A stretch of DNA of 64,000 nucleotides from Terriglobia bacterium (GTDB lineage Bacteria > Acidobacteriota > Terriglobia > Acidiferrales > UBA7541). The DNA is taken from the NCBI GenBank assembly GCA_023512135.1, contig JAIMAG010000004.1:62001-126000 (forward strand), read 5' to 3'. The notes beneath the pieces are model-generated. The model had not been told where the DNA came from. It did not search any database and saw nothing but the letters and a program-made list of their open reading frames with translations. This document shows, one piece after another, positions 17,240 to 26,700 of the stretch. Numbering within the stretch: the stretch's first letter is position 1; the number at the start of each line of letters is the position of its first letter. Both the position numbers and the translations under genes were made by a program.

Positions 17240-17539
17240 TGCGAAACTATCATCCCACAATGGAAAAATACAAAAAATTGTAGCAGATTATGTTTTTCGG
17301 AATAGAATTCACGAAATTTTTAGCTAAAAACACGAATTCGATAATTTAAGTTTTTTTTTTTCAATAGAATAATTTCCTAGTGTGAATGGTCTTGCACTTG
17401 CAGATTTTCTTTTGGGGTGGGAGTTTACATTGTATTTTCTGGTCTGCTGTCGAGTCGTTTCTTGCCTAAACCAGCGGACTTGACTTCCACCTAAAATCAG
17501 GTTGCATTCAATGTCAGGCAAGGAGGAAAGCTAACCCCT
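17240..17539 (+). promoter_or_regulatory. AT-rich intergenic regulatory region upstream of TonB-dependent receptor 1
   Basis: The 479 bp between the helicase start and receptor 1 hold no convincing gene. From about 17240 the sequence turns strongly AT-rich, unlike the rest of the window. It contains a perfect 14-bp palindrome TTTTTAGCTAAAAA (17317-17330) between two GAATTC sites, an 11-T run (17351-17361) and TTGACT (17480-17485) without a good -10 at 16-18 nt. AAGGAGG at 17520-17526 is the ribosome site, 13 nt before the ATG. The promoter cannot be placed with certainty. Confidence 0.5.
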
Positions 17540-20500
17540 ATGCGTAAGTTCCTGATATTTTTATCCTTAGCGGCGCTGACGTTCGTGCTGGTTCCGGGCG
17601 CGCAAGCGCAAACGGAAACGGGCACGGTAACGGGCGTCGTTACGGACCCTTCTGGCGCGGTGGTGCCTGACGCGCAAGTGGTGGCCAAGTCGGTAGCCAC
17701 CGGCGCAGAGCGCTCCACCCGCACCAACGAGAGCGGGGTCTATGTGATCTCGAATCTGCTGCCTGGAATCTACGACATTCGAGTCAACGCTTCCGGTTTT
17801 GCTAGCTGGCTGCAGCGCGTACAGGTTACGGTCGGTGCGCGCGTGACGGTGAATGCGCAACTCGAAGTCGAACGGGCAGTGGAAACCGTCGAGGTTCTGG
17901 CAGCAGCCGGTGTAGTAGTCAACACCGCGGACCAGACCCTGAGCCAGGTGATCGACTCGAAGAAAATCACCGAGCTGCCCACGCTGACCCGCAATCCCTA
18001 CGCTTTGGCTGCCACGGCCGGCAACGTTTCCGAGGCCGACCCGAGCGGACGTGGCGTTGGGGTAGCCATCAACGGTCTGCGGGCAGCTTCGACGGCCATC
18101 CTGCTCGATGGTGCCACCAACAGCGACGAATTTACGGCCACGGTCGGCCAGGCAGTTCCGCTCGATTCCGTGCAGGAATTCAGCCTGCTGACCAACAACT
18201 TTACCGCGGAGTTCGGCCGCGCCTCGGGCGGGATTGTCAACGTGGCCACCAAGTCGGGTTCCAATGAGTACCACGGTACCGCCTACTGGTTCGGCCGCTA
18301 TTCCGCGCTGACCTCGAACAGTTTTGTCAACAACGCGTTTGGTCTGCCGAAGACCCGGTTCACCCGCAACCAGTTCGGCTATTCGGTGGGTGGGCGGATC
18401 GTGCACGACAAGCTGTTCTTCTTCCAGAGCACGGAATGGACTCGGGTGCGCAGTTTCGACCGGGTAATCGCGCTGGTGCCGACGCCCCAGTTGCTTGCTG
18501 TGGCCCATCCGAACACCCAGAACTTCTTCAGCACGCTGGGTACACGCAAGTCGAATCTGACCGTGCTCAACACTCTGACCAAAACCAGCGCGACAAATAT
18601 CGGCGGGACAACGGTGTGCAACACCACGGGCCCCTGCGCAGCCCTGCCGGTCGGGTTTCCGATGTTCGATCGCGTCCAGTATGCTGTGCCGTCTGACGCC
18701 GGTGGCGGTGATCCGCAGAACACCTACTCACTGGTGGGACGCATTGACTGGATCGTGAGCCCGAACACACAGGTCTACGGCCGGTATGCTCTGGAAGACC
18801 AGGAATTCCTGGAGGGCAGCAATGCGAACAGCCCGTATCAGGGGTTCGATACCGGAGCAACAACCTTCAACAACAACGTTCTGATTTCCGTCACTCACAC
18901 CTTCAACCCGCGTCTGGTCAGCCAGTCGAAAATCGTGTTCAACCGGCTGAATCAGGAGCAGCCGCTCGGACAGTTCCCGAACGTGCCGACTCTTTTCTTC
19001 CGTACCGTACAGACGCGCGTGGAAGGCACCCTGACGGCCCTGCCCGGCTATCTGCCCTTCAACCCGGGCGTGGGCATTCCGTTCGGTGGCCCGCAGAATT
19101 TCGGCCAGGTGTACGAAGACGTCAGCTACACCCGCGGCTCGCACCAGTTCCGGTTCGGCGGTTCCTATGTGTACATTCAGGACAATCGGACCTTTGGTGC
19201 GTACGCCAACCCGTCGCTGACGCTCGGTTCGAACCTGCCGAACGCGATGGATGCTTTCCTGAACGGTGTGTTGCTGTCGTTCCAGTCGGCCGTAGACCCG
19301 CAGGGCAAATTCCCGTGCCGGTTCCCGTTGATTGCGGGGCAGCCGTGCGGGCGTGACCTGAACGGGGACGGCCTAATCACCGGTTCGGAAATCGATCCCA
19401 CGGGAACGCTCACGCTGCCCGTCGGACAGCCGAGCTTCAGCCGCAGCAACCGCTACCATGAATTCGCCTTCTACGGGCAGGATTCCTGGCGCGTGTCGCG
19501 GACCTTCACGCTGAACTTCGGGCTCCGCTGGGAGTACTTCGGCGTGCAGCACAACAAAGACCCGCGGCTCGATTCGAACTACTACGATGCCGTGACCGGT
19601 TCCATCTTTGACCGCATCGCCGGCGGCAGCGTTTCGATTGCTCCGCTCAGCCCGATCGGCGGTCTGTGGCGCAAAGACTGGAACAACTTTGCCCCGCGCG
19701 TTGGTTTCGCCTGGGACATTTTCGGTGACGGGCGCACCAGCCTGCGCGGCGGCTACGGCATCGCCTACGAGCGGAACTTCGGCAACGTCACCTTCAACGT
19801 CATCCAGAACCCGCCCAACTATGCGGTCGTCTCGATCATCTCCAACGTAGACGTGTCGGGGAATATCCCGATTTCGACCGACATTCTGGGCCCGCTGGCT
19901 GGGTCGAGCGGCACGAAGGCATTGCCGCCAGTCAGCCTGCGGAACGTGGATGCAGAAATCCAGACGGCCTACGCCCACTTCTGGAGCCTGTCGCTGGAGC
20001 GCGAGTGGTGGAAGAACTTCCTTGTGGCGCTCGAGTACTCCGGTTCGAAGGGCGTCGACCTCTACTCGCTCACTGACCCGAACCGGCCTGGTTCCGGCAA
20101 CGTCTTCCGGGGCCTTCCGTGCCAGACACCGGGCAGCCCGGTTGGATGCCGCGACCGCCTGACCACGCAGTTGATTGACGGCAACGGAGACGGCATCCCG
20201 GAGACCCGGTTGAACCAGTACACGAACCTGAACCGGCGCGGGCAGCAGGGTGAGTCGCTGCACAATGCCTTCAACCTGCGCGTGGAGCTGAACAACTTCG
20301 CGAACACCGGGCTCACGCTGCGCACGAACTACACCTGGGCCCACACGTTCGATAACACCAGCTCCACGTTCAGCGAGAGCAGCAACGACTTCAACCTGGG
20401 TCTGCTCGATCCGTTCGATCCCAAGGTGGACCGCGGCAACGCCGCATTCGACATTCGGCACCGCGTCGTCATCAGCGGCATCTGGGAGGTTCCGTTCGCA

Positions 20501-21025
20501 CGGAATACCACGGGCGTGTGGCGGCGCGTGCTGCATGGCTGGCAGTTGAGCCCGATCTTCACGGCCAGCACCGGTTCGCCGTTCTCCATCTGGGATTGCA
20601 CGTTCGCCTTCTTCGCGGTCTGCCCGCGGATGGTGCTGGTGGGTCCGATTGCCCGCAAGGGTCCGGACAACCCGCCGGCTTCGGGCACACCGGCGGAGTT
20701 CCGCTACATCGACATCCCGTCGGGATCGGTGGGCACCTACGTCCATCCGATTACCCAGAACGGCGAGTTCGGGCCGTTCCCGGCCAACATGACGCCGCGG
20801 AACTGGTTCCGGGGTCCGGGTTCGTGGAACTTCGACATCGGCATCATGAAGACCACGCAGATCACGGAGCGCTACTCGCTCCAGTACCGGGCCGAGTTCT
20901 TCAACGCCTTCAACCACGCGAACCTGTTCGTGCTCGGCAGCTCGGCCGAAGTCAACAACGGCTTCGTGTCGGCGCGCAGGGACGGGCGTCGCAACATCCA
21001 GATGGCGTTGAAGCTCATCTTCTAA
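17540..21025 (+). CDS. TonB-dependent receptor, Oar-like with carboxypeptidase-regulatory N-domain (receptor 1)
   Basis: 1161 residues. Signal peptide 1-24 (ends GAQAQ), then a carboxypeptidase-regulatory-like domain of about 85 residues (GTVTGVVTDPSGAVVPDAQV through NASGFASW). A plug domain follows, with AVPLDSVQEFSLLTNNFTAE and FGRASGGIVNVATKSGSNEY, and then a large beta-barrel. It ends in MALKLIF, the terminal aromatic residue expected for Bam-dependent insertion. Oar-like receptors of Acidobacteriota are thought to import glycans, peptides or other ligands, but the substrate is not predictable here. No SusD-like partner follows. A strong terminator closes the gene, so it is probably monocistronic. 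Confidence 0.93.
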   Translation: MRKFLIFLSLAALTFVLVPGAQAQTETGTVTGVVTDPSGAVVPDAQVVAKSVATGAERSTRTNESGVYVISNLLPGIYDIRVNASGFASWLQRVQVTVGARVTVNAQLEVERAVETVEVLAAAGVVVNTADQTLSQVIDSKKITELPTLTRNPYALAATAGNVSEADPSGRGVGVAINGLRAASTAILLDGATNSDEFTATVGQAVPLDSVQEFSLLTNNFTAEFGRASGGIVNVATKSGSNEYHGTAYWFGRYSALTSNSFVNNAFGLPKTRFTRNQFGYSVGGRIVHDKLFFFQSTEWTRVRSFDRVIALVPTPQLLAVAHPNTQNFFSTLGTRKSNLTVLNTLTKTSATNIGGTTVCNTTGPCAALPVGFPMFDRVQYAVPSDAGGGDPQNTYSLVGRIDWIVSPNTQVYGRYALEDQEFLEGSNANSPYQGFDTGATTFNNNVLISVTHTFNPRLVSQSKIVFNRLNQEQPLGQFPNVPTLFFRTVQTRVEGTLTALPGYLPFNPGVGIPFGGPQNFGQVYEDVSYTRGSHQFRFGGSYVYIQDNRTFGAYANPSLTLGSNLPNAMDAFLNGVLLSFQSAVDPQGKFPCRFPLIAGQPCGRDLNGDGLITGSEIDPTGTLTLPVGQPSFSRSNRYHEFAFYGQDSWRVSRTFTLNFGLRWEYFGVQHNKDPRLDSNYYDAVTGSIFDRIAGGSVSIAPLSPIGGLWRKDWNNFAPRVGFAWDIFGDGRTSLRGGYGIAYERNFGNVTFNVIQNPPNYAVVSIISNVDVSGNIPISTDILGPLAGSSGTKALPPVSLRNVDAEIQTAYAHFWSLSLEREWWKNFLVALEYSGSKGVDLYSLTDPNRPGSGNVFRGLPCQTPGSPVGCRDRLTTQLIDGNGDGIPETRLNQYTNLNRRGQQGESLHNAFNLRVELNNFANTGLTLRTNYTWAHTFDNTSSTFSESSNDFNLGLLDPFDPKVDRGNAAFDIRHRVVISGIWEVPFARNTTGVWRRVLHGWQLSPIFTASTGSPFSIWDCTFAFFAVCPRMVLVGPIARKGPDNPPASGTPAEFRYIDIPSGSVGTYVHPITQNGEFGPFPANMTPRNWFRGPGSWNFDIGIMKTTQITERYSLQYRAEFFNAFNHANLFVLGSSAEVNNGFVSARRDGRRNIQMALKLIF

Positions 21026-21048
21026 TCGCCGAATCCAGAACCGACCTC

Positions 21049-21080
21049 CCGGGGAGCCTGCGGGCTCCCCGGTTTTTTTT
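21049..21080 (+). terminator. Intrinsic terminator after TonB-dependent receptor 1
   Basis: A perfect 10-bp stem CCGGGGAGCC / GGCTCCCCGG with a TGCG loop, followed by eight T. It begins 24 bp after the receptor stop codon. Confidence 0.93.
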
Positions 21081-21094
21081 CTGCGAATTGACGA

Positions 21095-21123
21095 TTGATT
21101 TCCAGAGCGCCTCGGAGTAGTGT
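21095..21123 (+). promoter_or_regulatory. Promoter candidate for the exported TPR gene
   Basis: TTGATT (21095-21100), a 17-nt spacer and TAGTGT (21118-21123). It gives a leader of about 33 nt that includes the GGAGG ribosome site at 21153-21157. Confidence 0.5.
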
Positions 21124-21162
21124 GGTACCGCTTTATCCCTTGCCACTTGCACGGAGGCTGTG

Positions 21163-22173
21163 ATGCGTTTCCTGCGCTGCCTTCCGCAAGCCTTGCTGGC
21201 CTGCCCGGTGTTGGCGTTTTTTGTCCTGTGGGTGATGACCGTGGCGCCGGTGTCTGCCCAGGAACGCCCTCTGGGCCAGTTCGTAGATTTGCATGTGCGG
21301 GTCTATGATCAGCAGGCGGAATCGCCTGTAGACCGCGCCCGCGTCGAATTGCTCCGTTTCCCCGACGGGGTGCTCGCCCTGGCGTTCACCGACGGAACCG
21401 GTCGCGTCAGTTTTCCGCGCCTGGTGCCCAGTTCCTACTGGGTGCGCGTCCAAGCCGAGGGATACCACAGGGTCGAGGTCAATGTGGACATTCGCCGCGG
21501 TGACTACTCCCGCGATGTGAGCGTTCCCCTGACGCGCATTCAGCCGCTTCCCGCGACACCCTCGGGCCAGGCCATTTCCCTGCGCATGCTTTCCCTGCCC
21601 GATGGTGCCGTGAAAGCGTTTCGCCGCGGCCTGGAATCGCTCCAGACGAAGAAAAAGCCGCTGGAAAGCCTGGAACACTTCCGGCAGGCCATCCGCGAAG
21701 CGCCGGAGTATTACGAAGCCTACTTCATGCTGGGGACAGCTTACTGGGAGCTGCGGCGGAACAGCGAGGCCGAAACCGCGTTTCGAAAAGCACTCGAGCT
21801 GAATCCAAACTACCTGTACCCGTATTATCCGCTGGCGGTATTGCTCACCGCGCAACGGCGGTTCGACGAAGCCGAACAATTGTTGCGCCGGGCCATGGAA
21901 CTGGACCCCGATGGCTGGCAGTGGCCATTTGAGATGGCTCGCTGTCTGGTCGGACGGAACAACTGGGTGCAGGCCCTCGAATATGCCGAACTCGCCCGTT
22001 CCAAATCCAACGCGCCGCCGAAAGTGCACCTGCTGCTGGCCGATCTCTACTCCGGCTTGGGACAGAACGAGAAAGCCATCGAGGCCCTGGAGACCTATCT
22101 TCGACTGGAGCCGCAGGGGCCGTACGCAGCCCAGGCAGACAAAGCGCTCGCTGACCTGCGCCGTCGGAACTAG
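21163..22173 (+). CDS. Exported TPR protein with carboxypeptidase-regulatory-like domain
   Basis: 336 residues. GGAGG is 5 nt before the ATG at 21163. A signal peptide ends near PVSAQ. Residues about 40-120 look like a beta-sandwich domain (VDLHVRVYDQQAESPVDRARVELL, quoted in part, through VPLTRIQ). About four or five TPR repeats follow (PLESLEHFRQAIREAPEYYE; FDEAEQLLRRAMELDPDGW). TPR arrays mediate protein contacts, and in the periplasm often support envelope assembly. It may serve the receptor upstream, but a terminator and a separate promoter lie between them. Function unknown. Confidence 0.8.
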   Translation: MRFLRCLPQALLACPVLAFFVLWVMTVAPVSAQERPLGQFVDLHVRVYDQQAESPVDRARVELLRFPDGVLALAFTDGTGRVSFPRLVPSSYWVRVQAEGYHRVEVNVDIRRGDYSRDVSVPLTRIQPLPATPSGQAISLRMLSLPDGAVKAFRRGLESLQTKKKPLESLEHFRQAIREAPEYYEAYFMLGTAYWELRRNSEAETAFRKALELNPNYLYPYYPLAVLLTAQRRFDEAEQLLRRAMELDPDGWQWPFEMARCLVGRNNWVQALEYAELARSKSNAPPKVHLLLADLYSGLGQNEKAIEALETYLRLEPQGPYAAQADKALADLRRRN

Positions 22174-22191
22174 GATTTTTCTGCTTCGCGC

Positions 22192-23643
22192 TCAGCGTTC
22201 GTTGCGGGATGCAATTTTCTGGTACCAGACGATGTGATCGCCGTCGTCCGGGCGGTCCGAATAAACTGTGGTGCGATAACCTACCGATCGAATGCCCATC
22301 CCGGGAACCTCAGGCACGGCGTTGTTGGAAAGCAGCAGCCCGCCCGGGCGCAGCATGCGGGTCAGATTTGCCAGCGCCAGGCCCTGCTCGAACGCGTCGT
22401 AATACACCAGGATATTCGTGGCCACAATCAGGTCGAAACCTTCCCGGTTGGCATCCAGCGCCAGCCGCTGCACGACGATGTTCAAATCCACGGGTTCGAT
22501 CCGTGCCACGACCTCCGGCTGCACCCGCACGGCGCGAATCTGCAACCCGGCCAGCGCCGGCGGCACACGCGCAGGAGTCGCCGGTACTCCAACCTGATCC
22601 CCGAATGACCGCCAGTACGCGATGAAATCGGGGTTCCAGCGAACCTGCGGGTCGCGTGGAAGCTGGATGGTGTAGGGGCGCCCTCGGCGGGCCGCCTGTT
22701 TTGCTTGTGTCAGGTGGGCGTTGACCTGCGGATTGATGTCCAGCGTCACCACGTCCACTCCGCCGGCCGCCGCCAGGCCGAGCCGGCGCAGTGAATCCAC
22801 TACGGCCACCGGCTGCAGAGACTGCAACGGATAGAAATCGTACGCCGTTTGCTTGTCGGCAAAGTCCAGTCCCGGTCCCAGCACCGTCACGCGCTGCACG
22901 CTGTGCGGCGCCAGCAGTCCGCGGTCGCGCAGCTCCGCCAGCGATTCCTGAACGGCAAAGTTCGGCACCAGCGAGGTGTCCACCGAAAGGCCGCGGTCGC
23001 GGAAAAGTTGCGAGCGTTCGATGAACTGCTGCGTGGGCTCTTCCAGCGCACGGGCGGTGGCCAGCAGCTCGGCATAGTGTGCCTGCTGCTGGCTGATGCG
23101 AACAAACACCGCCAGCAGGTACCGGCGAATAGCGTCGTGCGTTTCCGGGACGGTGACGTCGAAGCCTTTTGCCTGCAACAGCCGGCGAGCGATCGCGAGC
23201 CGTTCGTTTCCCTCCGGCTGAGCGAGCGCCCGCAGGAAATCGTCCATGCGAGCACGCAGCAGCAGGCCGAACTGCCGGCCCGCTTCGCGCGCGGCCTCGT
23301 CGGTTGCGCCTGCCGGATTCCCCGCCAGCAGGTCCGCTGGAGTGACCCGTCGCTGGTTCGTGAAACTGGTGCCGAAAAGTACCAGGTTGACCAGCGACTC
23401 CTCCTCTCCGGCGGTCACCCGGGCGCGGATTTCGGCATCGCGTGCCCGGACCCAGGCGTCCCAGGCGGATGTCGCGTCGGGTTCGGACGAGCGCAGCTCG
23501 GCGGGCAACTGCTCGCGGAAATGCTCCAGCACGCTGCGGGCTTCTTCCCAGGAGAGATAGACCACCGACCACCGGCCCGGAGTCGCAGCGACCAGCAGCA
23601 CGCACAGAGTTGTACAGAACACACGGAGTGTTCGGGCCCGCAT
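22192..23643 (-). CDS. SAM-dependent methyltransferase-like protein with predicted signal peptide
   Basis: 483 residues. The first 22 residues look like a cleavable signal (LRVFCTTLCVLLVAATPG). The middle is helical and unfamiliar. The C-terminal half has a Rossmann methyltransferase pattern: VTVLGPGLDFADKQT as motif I (atypical GPGLD), VVTLDINPQV as the acidic strand, FDLIVATNILVYYDAFEQGL and LRPGGLLLSNNAV. SAM is cytosolic, so a genuinely exported enzyme would be puzzling. The N-terminus may instead be a membrane anchor, or the fold may have lost SAM binding. The ATG lies 7 nt after a TATACT box. Family not recognised. Confidence 0.65.
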   Translation of the reverse strand: MRARTLRVFCTTLCVLLVAATPGRWSVVYLSWEEARSVLEHFREQLPAELRSSEPDATSAWDAWVRARDAEIRARVTAGEEESLVNLVLFGTSFTNQRRVTPADLLAGNPAGATDEAAREAGRQFGLLLRARMDDFLRALAQPEGNERLAIARRLLQAKGFDVTVPETHDAIRRYLLAVFVRISQQQAHYAELLATARALEEPTQQFIERSQLFRDRGLSVDTSLVPNFAVQESLAELRDRGLLAPHSVQRVTVLGPGLDFADKQTAYDFYPLQSLQPVAVVDSLRRLGLAAAGGVDVVTLDINPQVNAHLTQAKQAARRGRPYTIQLPRDPQVRWNPDFIAYWRSFGDQVGVPATPARVPPALAGLQIRAVRVQPEVVARIEPVDLNIVVQRLALDANREGFDLIVATNILVYYDAFEQGLALANLTRMLRPGGLLLSNNAVPEVPGMGIRSVGYRTTVYSDRPDDGDHIVWYQKIASRNER

Positions 23644-23650
23644 CCCCGCC

Positions 23651-23659
23651 AGTATAGCA
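23651..23659 (-). promoter_or_regulatory. Extended -10 promoter for the methyltransferase-like gene
   Basis: Minus-strand TGCTATACT, a near-perfect extended -10, ends 7 nt before the ATG at 23643. This predicts a leaderless transcript. The -35 is weak. Confidence 0.5.
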
Positions 23660-23689
23660 GAGACCGGTCAGATGCCCGGCGGGCCCGCA

Positions 23690-23740
23690 GAGACAAAACG
23701 TCGGGGTGCCACCGCTCCCCGAAAGGAGTTGTGGCACCCC
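23690..23740 (-). terminator. Terminator hairpin after TonB-dependent receptor 2
   Basis: A 10-bp inverted repeat GGGGTGCCAC / GTGGCACCCC (23703-23712, 23731-23740) with an inner CTCC/GGAG pairing. In the minus direction it is followed by GACGTTTTG, a short T tract. It lies 22 bp after the receptor stop. Confidence 0.75.
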
Positions 23741-23761
23741 GGGTGGTTTTGCCTAAGTGAA

Positions 23762-26700
23762 CTAGAAGCGGATGCGTGCGCCGAACTGCATCTGACGCGC
23801 CGTGTACAGCGTGTTGCTGGTGCTCCGCACGGCAAGGAAGGAGTTGTTCGGCGTCAGGCAGCCACGGAAATCGCTCGCCGAGATGCCCAGCCGGGTGGCG
23901 CTACAGGGAGCAGCCGGATTCGAGCTCGACGATGCAAAGAAGAACATTCGATTGTCCACGGAGAAGCCGTTCGTATGGTTGAACAGATTGAAGGCTTCCC
24001 AGAGGAATTCGAACGTGGTTCGTTCCGTCAACCGGAACTCGCGGGTGATGCGCAGGTCGACGACCTTCAACGCCGGCGTCGTGAACAGCGTGTTCCGCGG
24101 AATGAACGGCACGCGGCCGTTGACGGGTCCGCCGGTGCTGCTGATCACGGCACAGGTCAAGCCGCCGTTGAAGGCGCAGGAAGGACGGCTGCCCATCTGT
24201 GCTTCCACCGGGCGTCCATCCTGCACGCGGATGACTCCCGAGGCGCGCCAGCCACCGATGAGGGCTTTCAAACCGGCGTTGTCGGTGTAGTCGCCCCAGG
24301 GCATCACCCAGGTGGCGTGGAAGATGAAGCGGCGTCGGATGTCGATGTCCGACAAACCATACTCGGAGCGCAGGTCGAAGGGGTTCAACGGGTTGGTCGT
24401 GCCGGCAAACGTGCCGTTCACGCCGGCCACCTGACCGTTGTCCCGCGCCTGCGACCAGGTGAAGTTCGCGTCGAAGAAGAAGCGTTCGCCGCGACGCCGC
24501 ACGCGCAGCAACATGCCGTTATACCAGGAGTTGATCACGCTCTTGCCCATCAGGATCACGCCCACGCGCGGGTTCGGTCGCGGCACCGCGCCAGACCAGA
24601 ACGGCACCTGGAAGGTGCGCTGCAGGCTGTTGGAAGCATCCAGCACGGCATAGGTGGCAGTCGAGTCGGGCCGGGGCAGGTTCGCATCCACAAACACCGG
24701 CAGGCGCTGGCCGCGCGAACCCACATAGCTGACCGATACGCTCATGTTCCAGAACAGTTCGCGCTCGACCGCCAGGTCGTATTGGTGCACGATCGGGTTG
24801 ACGAAATCCGGTGCCAGCACGTCGACCACAGCGCTACCCCGTGCGCTGGGGAACGCCGCCAGAAATTCTTCCAGACTGTTGAAGTTGTTCCGCGGCACCG
24901 GCCCGCTTGTACCGAAAATCGGGCCGAAGGGCGGCGCGGTGTCGGGCAGCGGAAAGACCACGTTCGGTGCAATCGGGGCGCCCGGCGTTGACGGCGTGAA
25001 GCTGAACAGCTGCTGGAAGACTCCGTTCTGGAACAGGTGGACGAAAATCGAGCTGTTCTGCGTGCGGCCGTAGTAGATGCCGTAGCCACCGCGCAACACT
25101 GTTTTTTGCGCACCACCCAAGCCCCAGGCAAAGCCGAAGCGCGGGCCCCAGTTGTTCGTGTCGGTATTCAGGCGGGCCGTCTCCGGCACTGCCGGGTTGG
25201 CCTGCACGACCTTGGGCATGTCCTGCAGCTCGTACCGGAGGCCGAGGTTGATGGTCAGCGAAGGCAGCAGCTTGATGTTGTCCTGGATGTAGAAATTGTA
25301 GTCGTTCGTGGTGAAGAAGCCCTTGCCGCTGCCCGTAATCGGGTCCACGGTCTGCACGAAGCTGGAATAGCGGCGGGTACCGTCGAAAATGTCGCTGACG
25401 AAGTTGTTCAGCGCGGTGGTCCCCGAGTAGTTGTACACGCCGCCGCCCTGGAACAGGTTCTGGAGATTGTCGCGGACGTGATTGATGTCGAGCCCGAATT
25501 TGAACTGATGGCGGCCCCGCAGGTAGCTGACATTATCGGTCCACTGGAAACGCTTTTCGTTCGGGAAGGCGCCGCGAGGCAGGAAGTTGGGCATGCCGAA
25601 GCTTGCCGCGCCGGAGATGGTGAACGAAGGCCCCGAAGCGTTCGGCGTCTGCCGTTCGAAATCCCGTCCGTACTGGAAACGGGCTTCGTTGACCACATTG
25701 GGGGTGATCACGTAGGTCCAGGTGACCGTCAGGAATTCGTTGTCCACCAGGTCGGTGCCGTTGGCCAGCGCCGTCGAGGTCAGCACTGGCGAGGTCAGAA
25801 TGCCGTTGGGGGATTTCCAGCGCAGGATGTTGAACACACCGCTGATGCGGTTGCTCGGATCCAACTGATAATCGAGCTTGGCCAGGCCCAGGTACTGATC
25901 GCCCTTGCGCGGTGCGATGGTATTGGTTATCGCGGCCAACGCAGCCAGCACCTCCGGACAGCGCGGATGGGTGCAGCGTGCCGCCTGCGAGTTCGGATCC
26001 GATGTGTCGAAGAAGTTGGCGTTGAAGGGAATGATCACCGCTGGGAAGTTCCGCTTCTGCTGGTCGTAGTTCAGGAAAAAGAACAGTTTGTCAGCAACCA
26101 GCGGACCGCTCAAGGAACCTCCGAACTGCTGCCGGCGCTCATCCGGTTTGGGCTGGCCGCTGGCATTGGCGATCGGGTCGCGCGCCAGCCAGAGGTCATC
26201 GCGGATGAAATAGAAGAAATCGCCGTGCAGGACATTGCTGCCCGAGCGAGTGACCGCGTTCACGATTCCGCCGGCCGCGCGGCCGTATTCTGCACTGTAG
26301 GCCGCGGTTTGGACCTGAAATTCTTTGATTGCGTTCAGGCTATAGCCGTAGGCGATGCGGGTGCGCCCGCGCGCCTCGCTGAAGAACGCCTGGTTGTTGT
26401 CCGCGCCGTCCACCATGTTGTTGTTGTACAGAGAGTTGATCCCGCGAAAACTGATGCCGCCGAAACCGCCGTCTTCGCTCACACCCGGGGTCAACAGCAC
26501 CAGATTGTCCCAGCGGCGGCCGTTCAACGGAATGTTCTCGAGCGCCCGCTCGCCGATGATCTGGCTAACTTCGAACTTTTCGGTTTCCACCAGCGGCAGC
26601 TCCGTGGTGACGACCACCGTTTCCCGCGCTTCCCGCAGCGGCAGCTCCAGGTCCAGCGTGACCGTCTGGCCCACCTCCACGGTGATGTTCTCCCGCTTCA

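Noticed and set aside
17324-17521. 65-codon frame in the AT-rich region
   Set aside because: Low-complexity AT-rich translation without a ribosome site; better explained as regulatory DNA.
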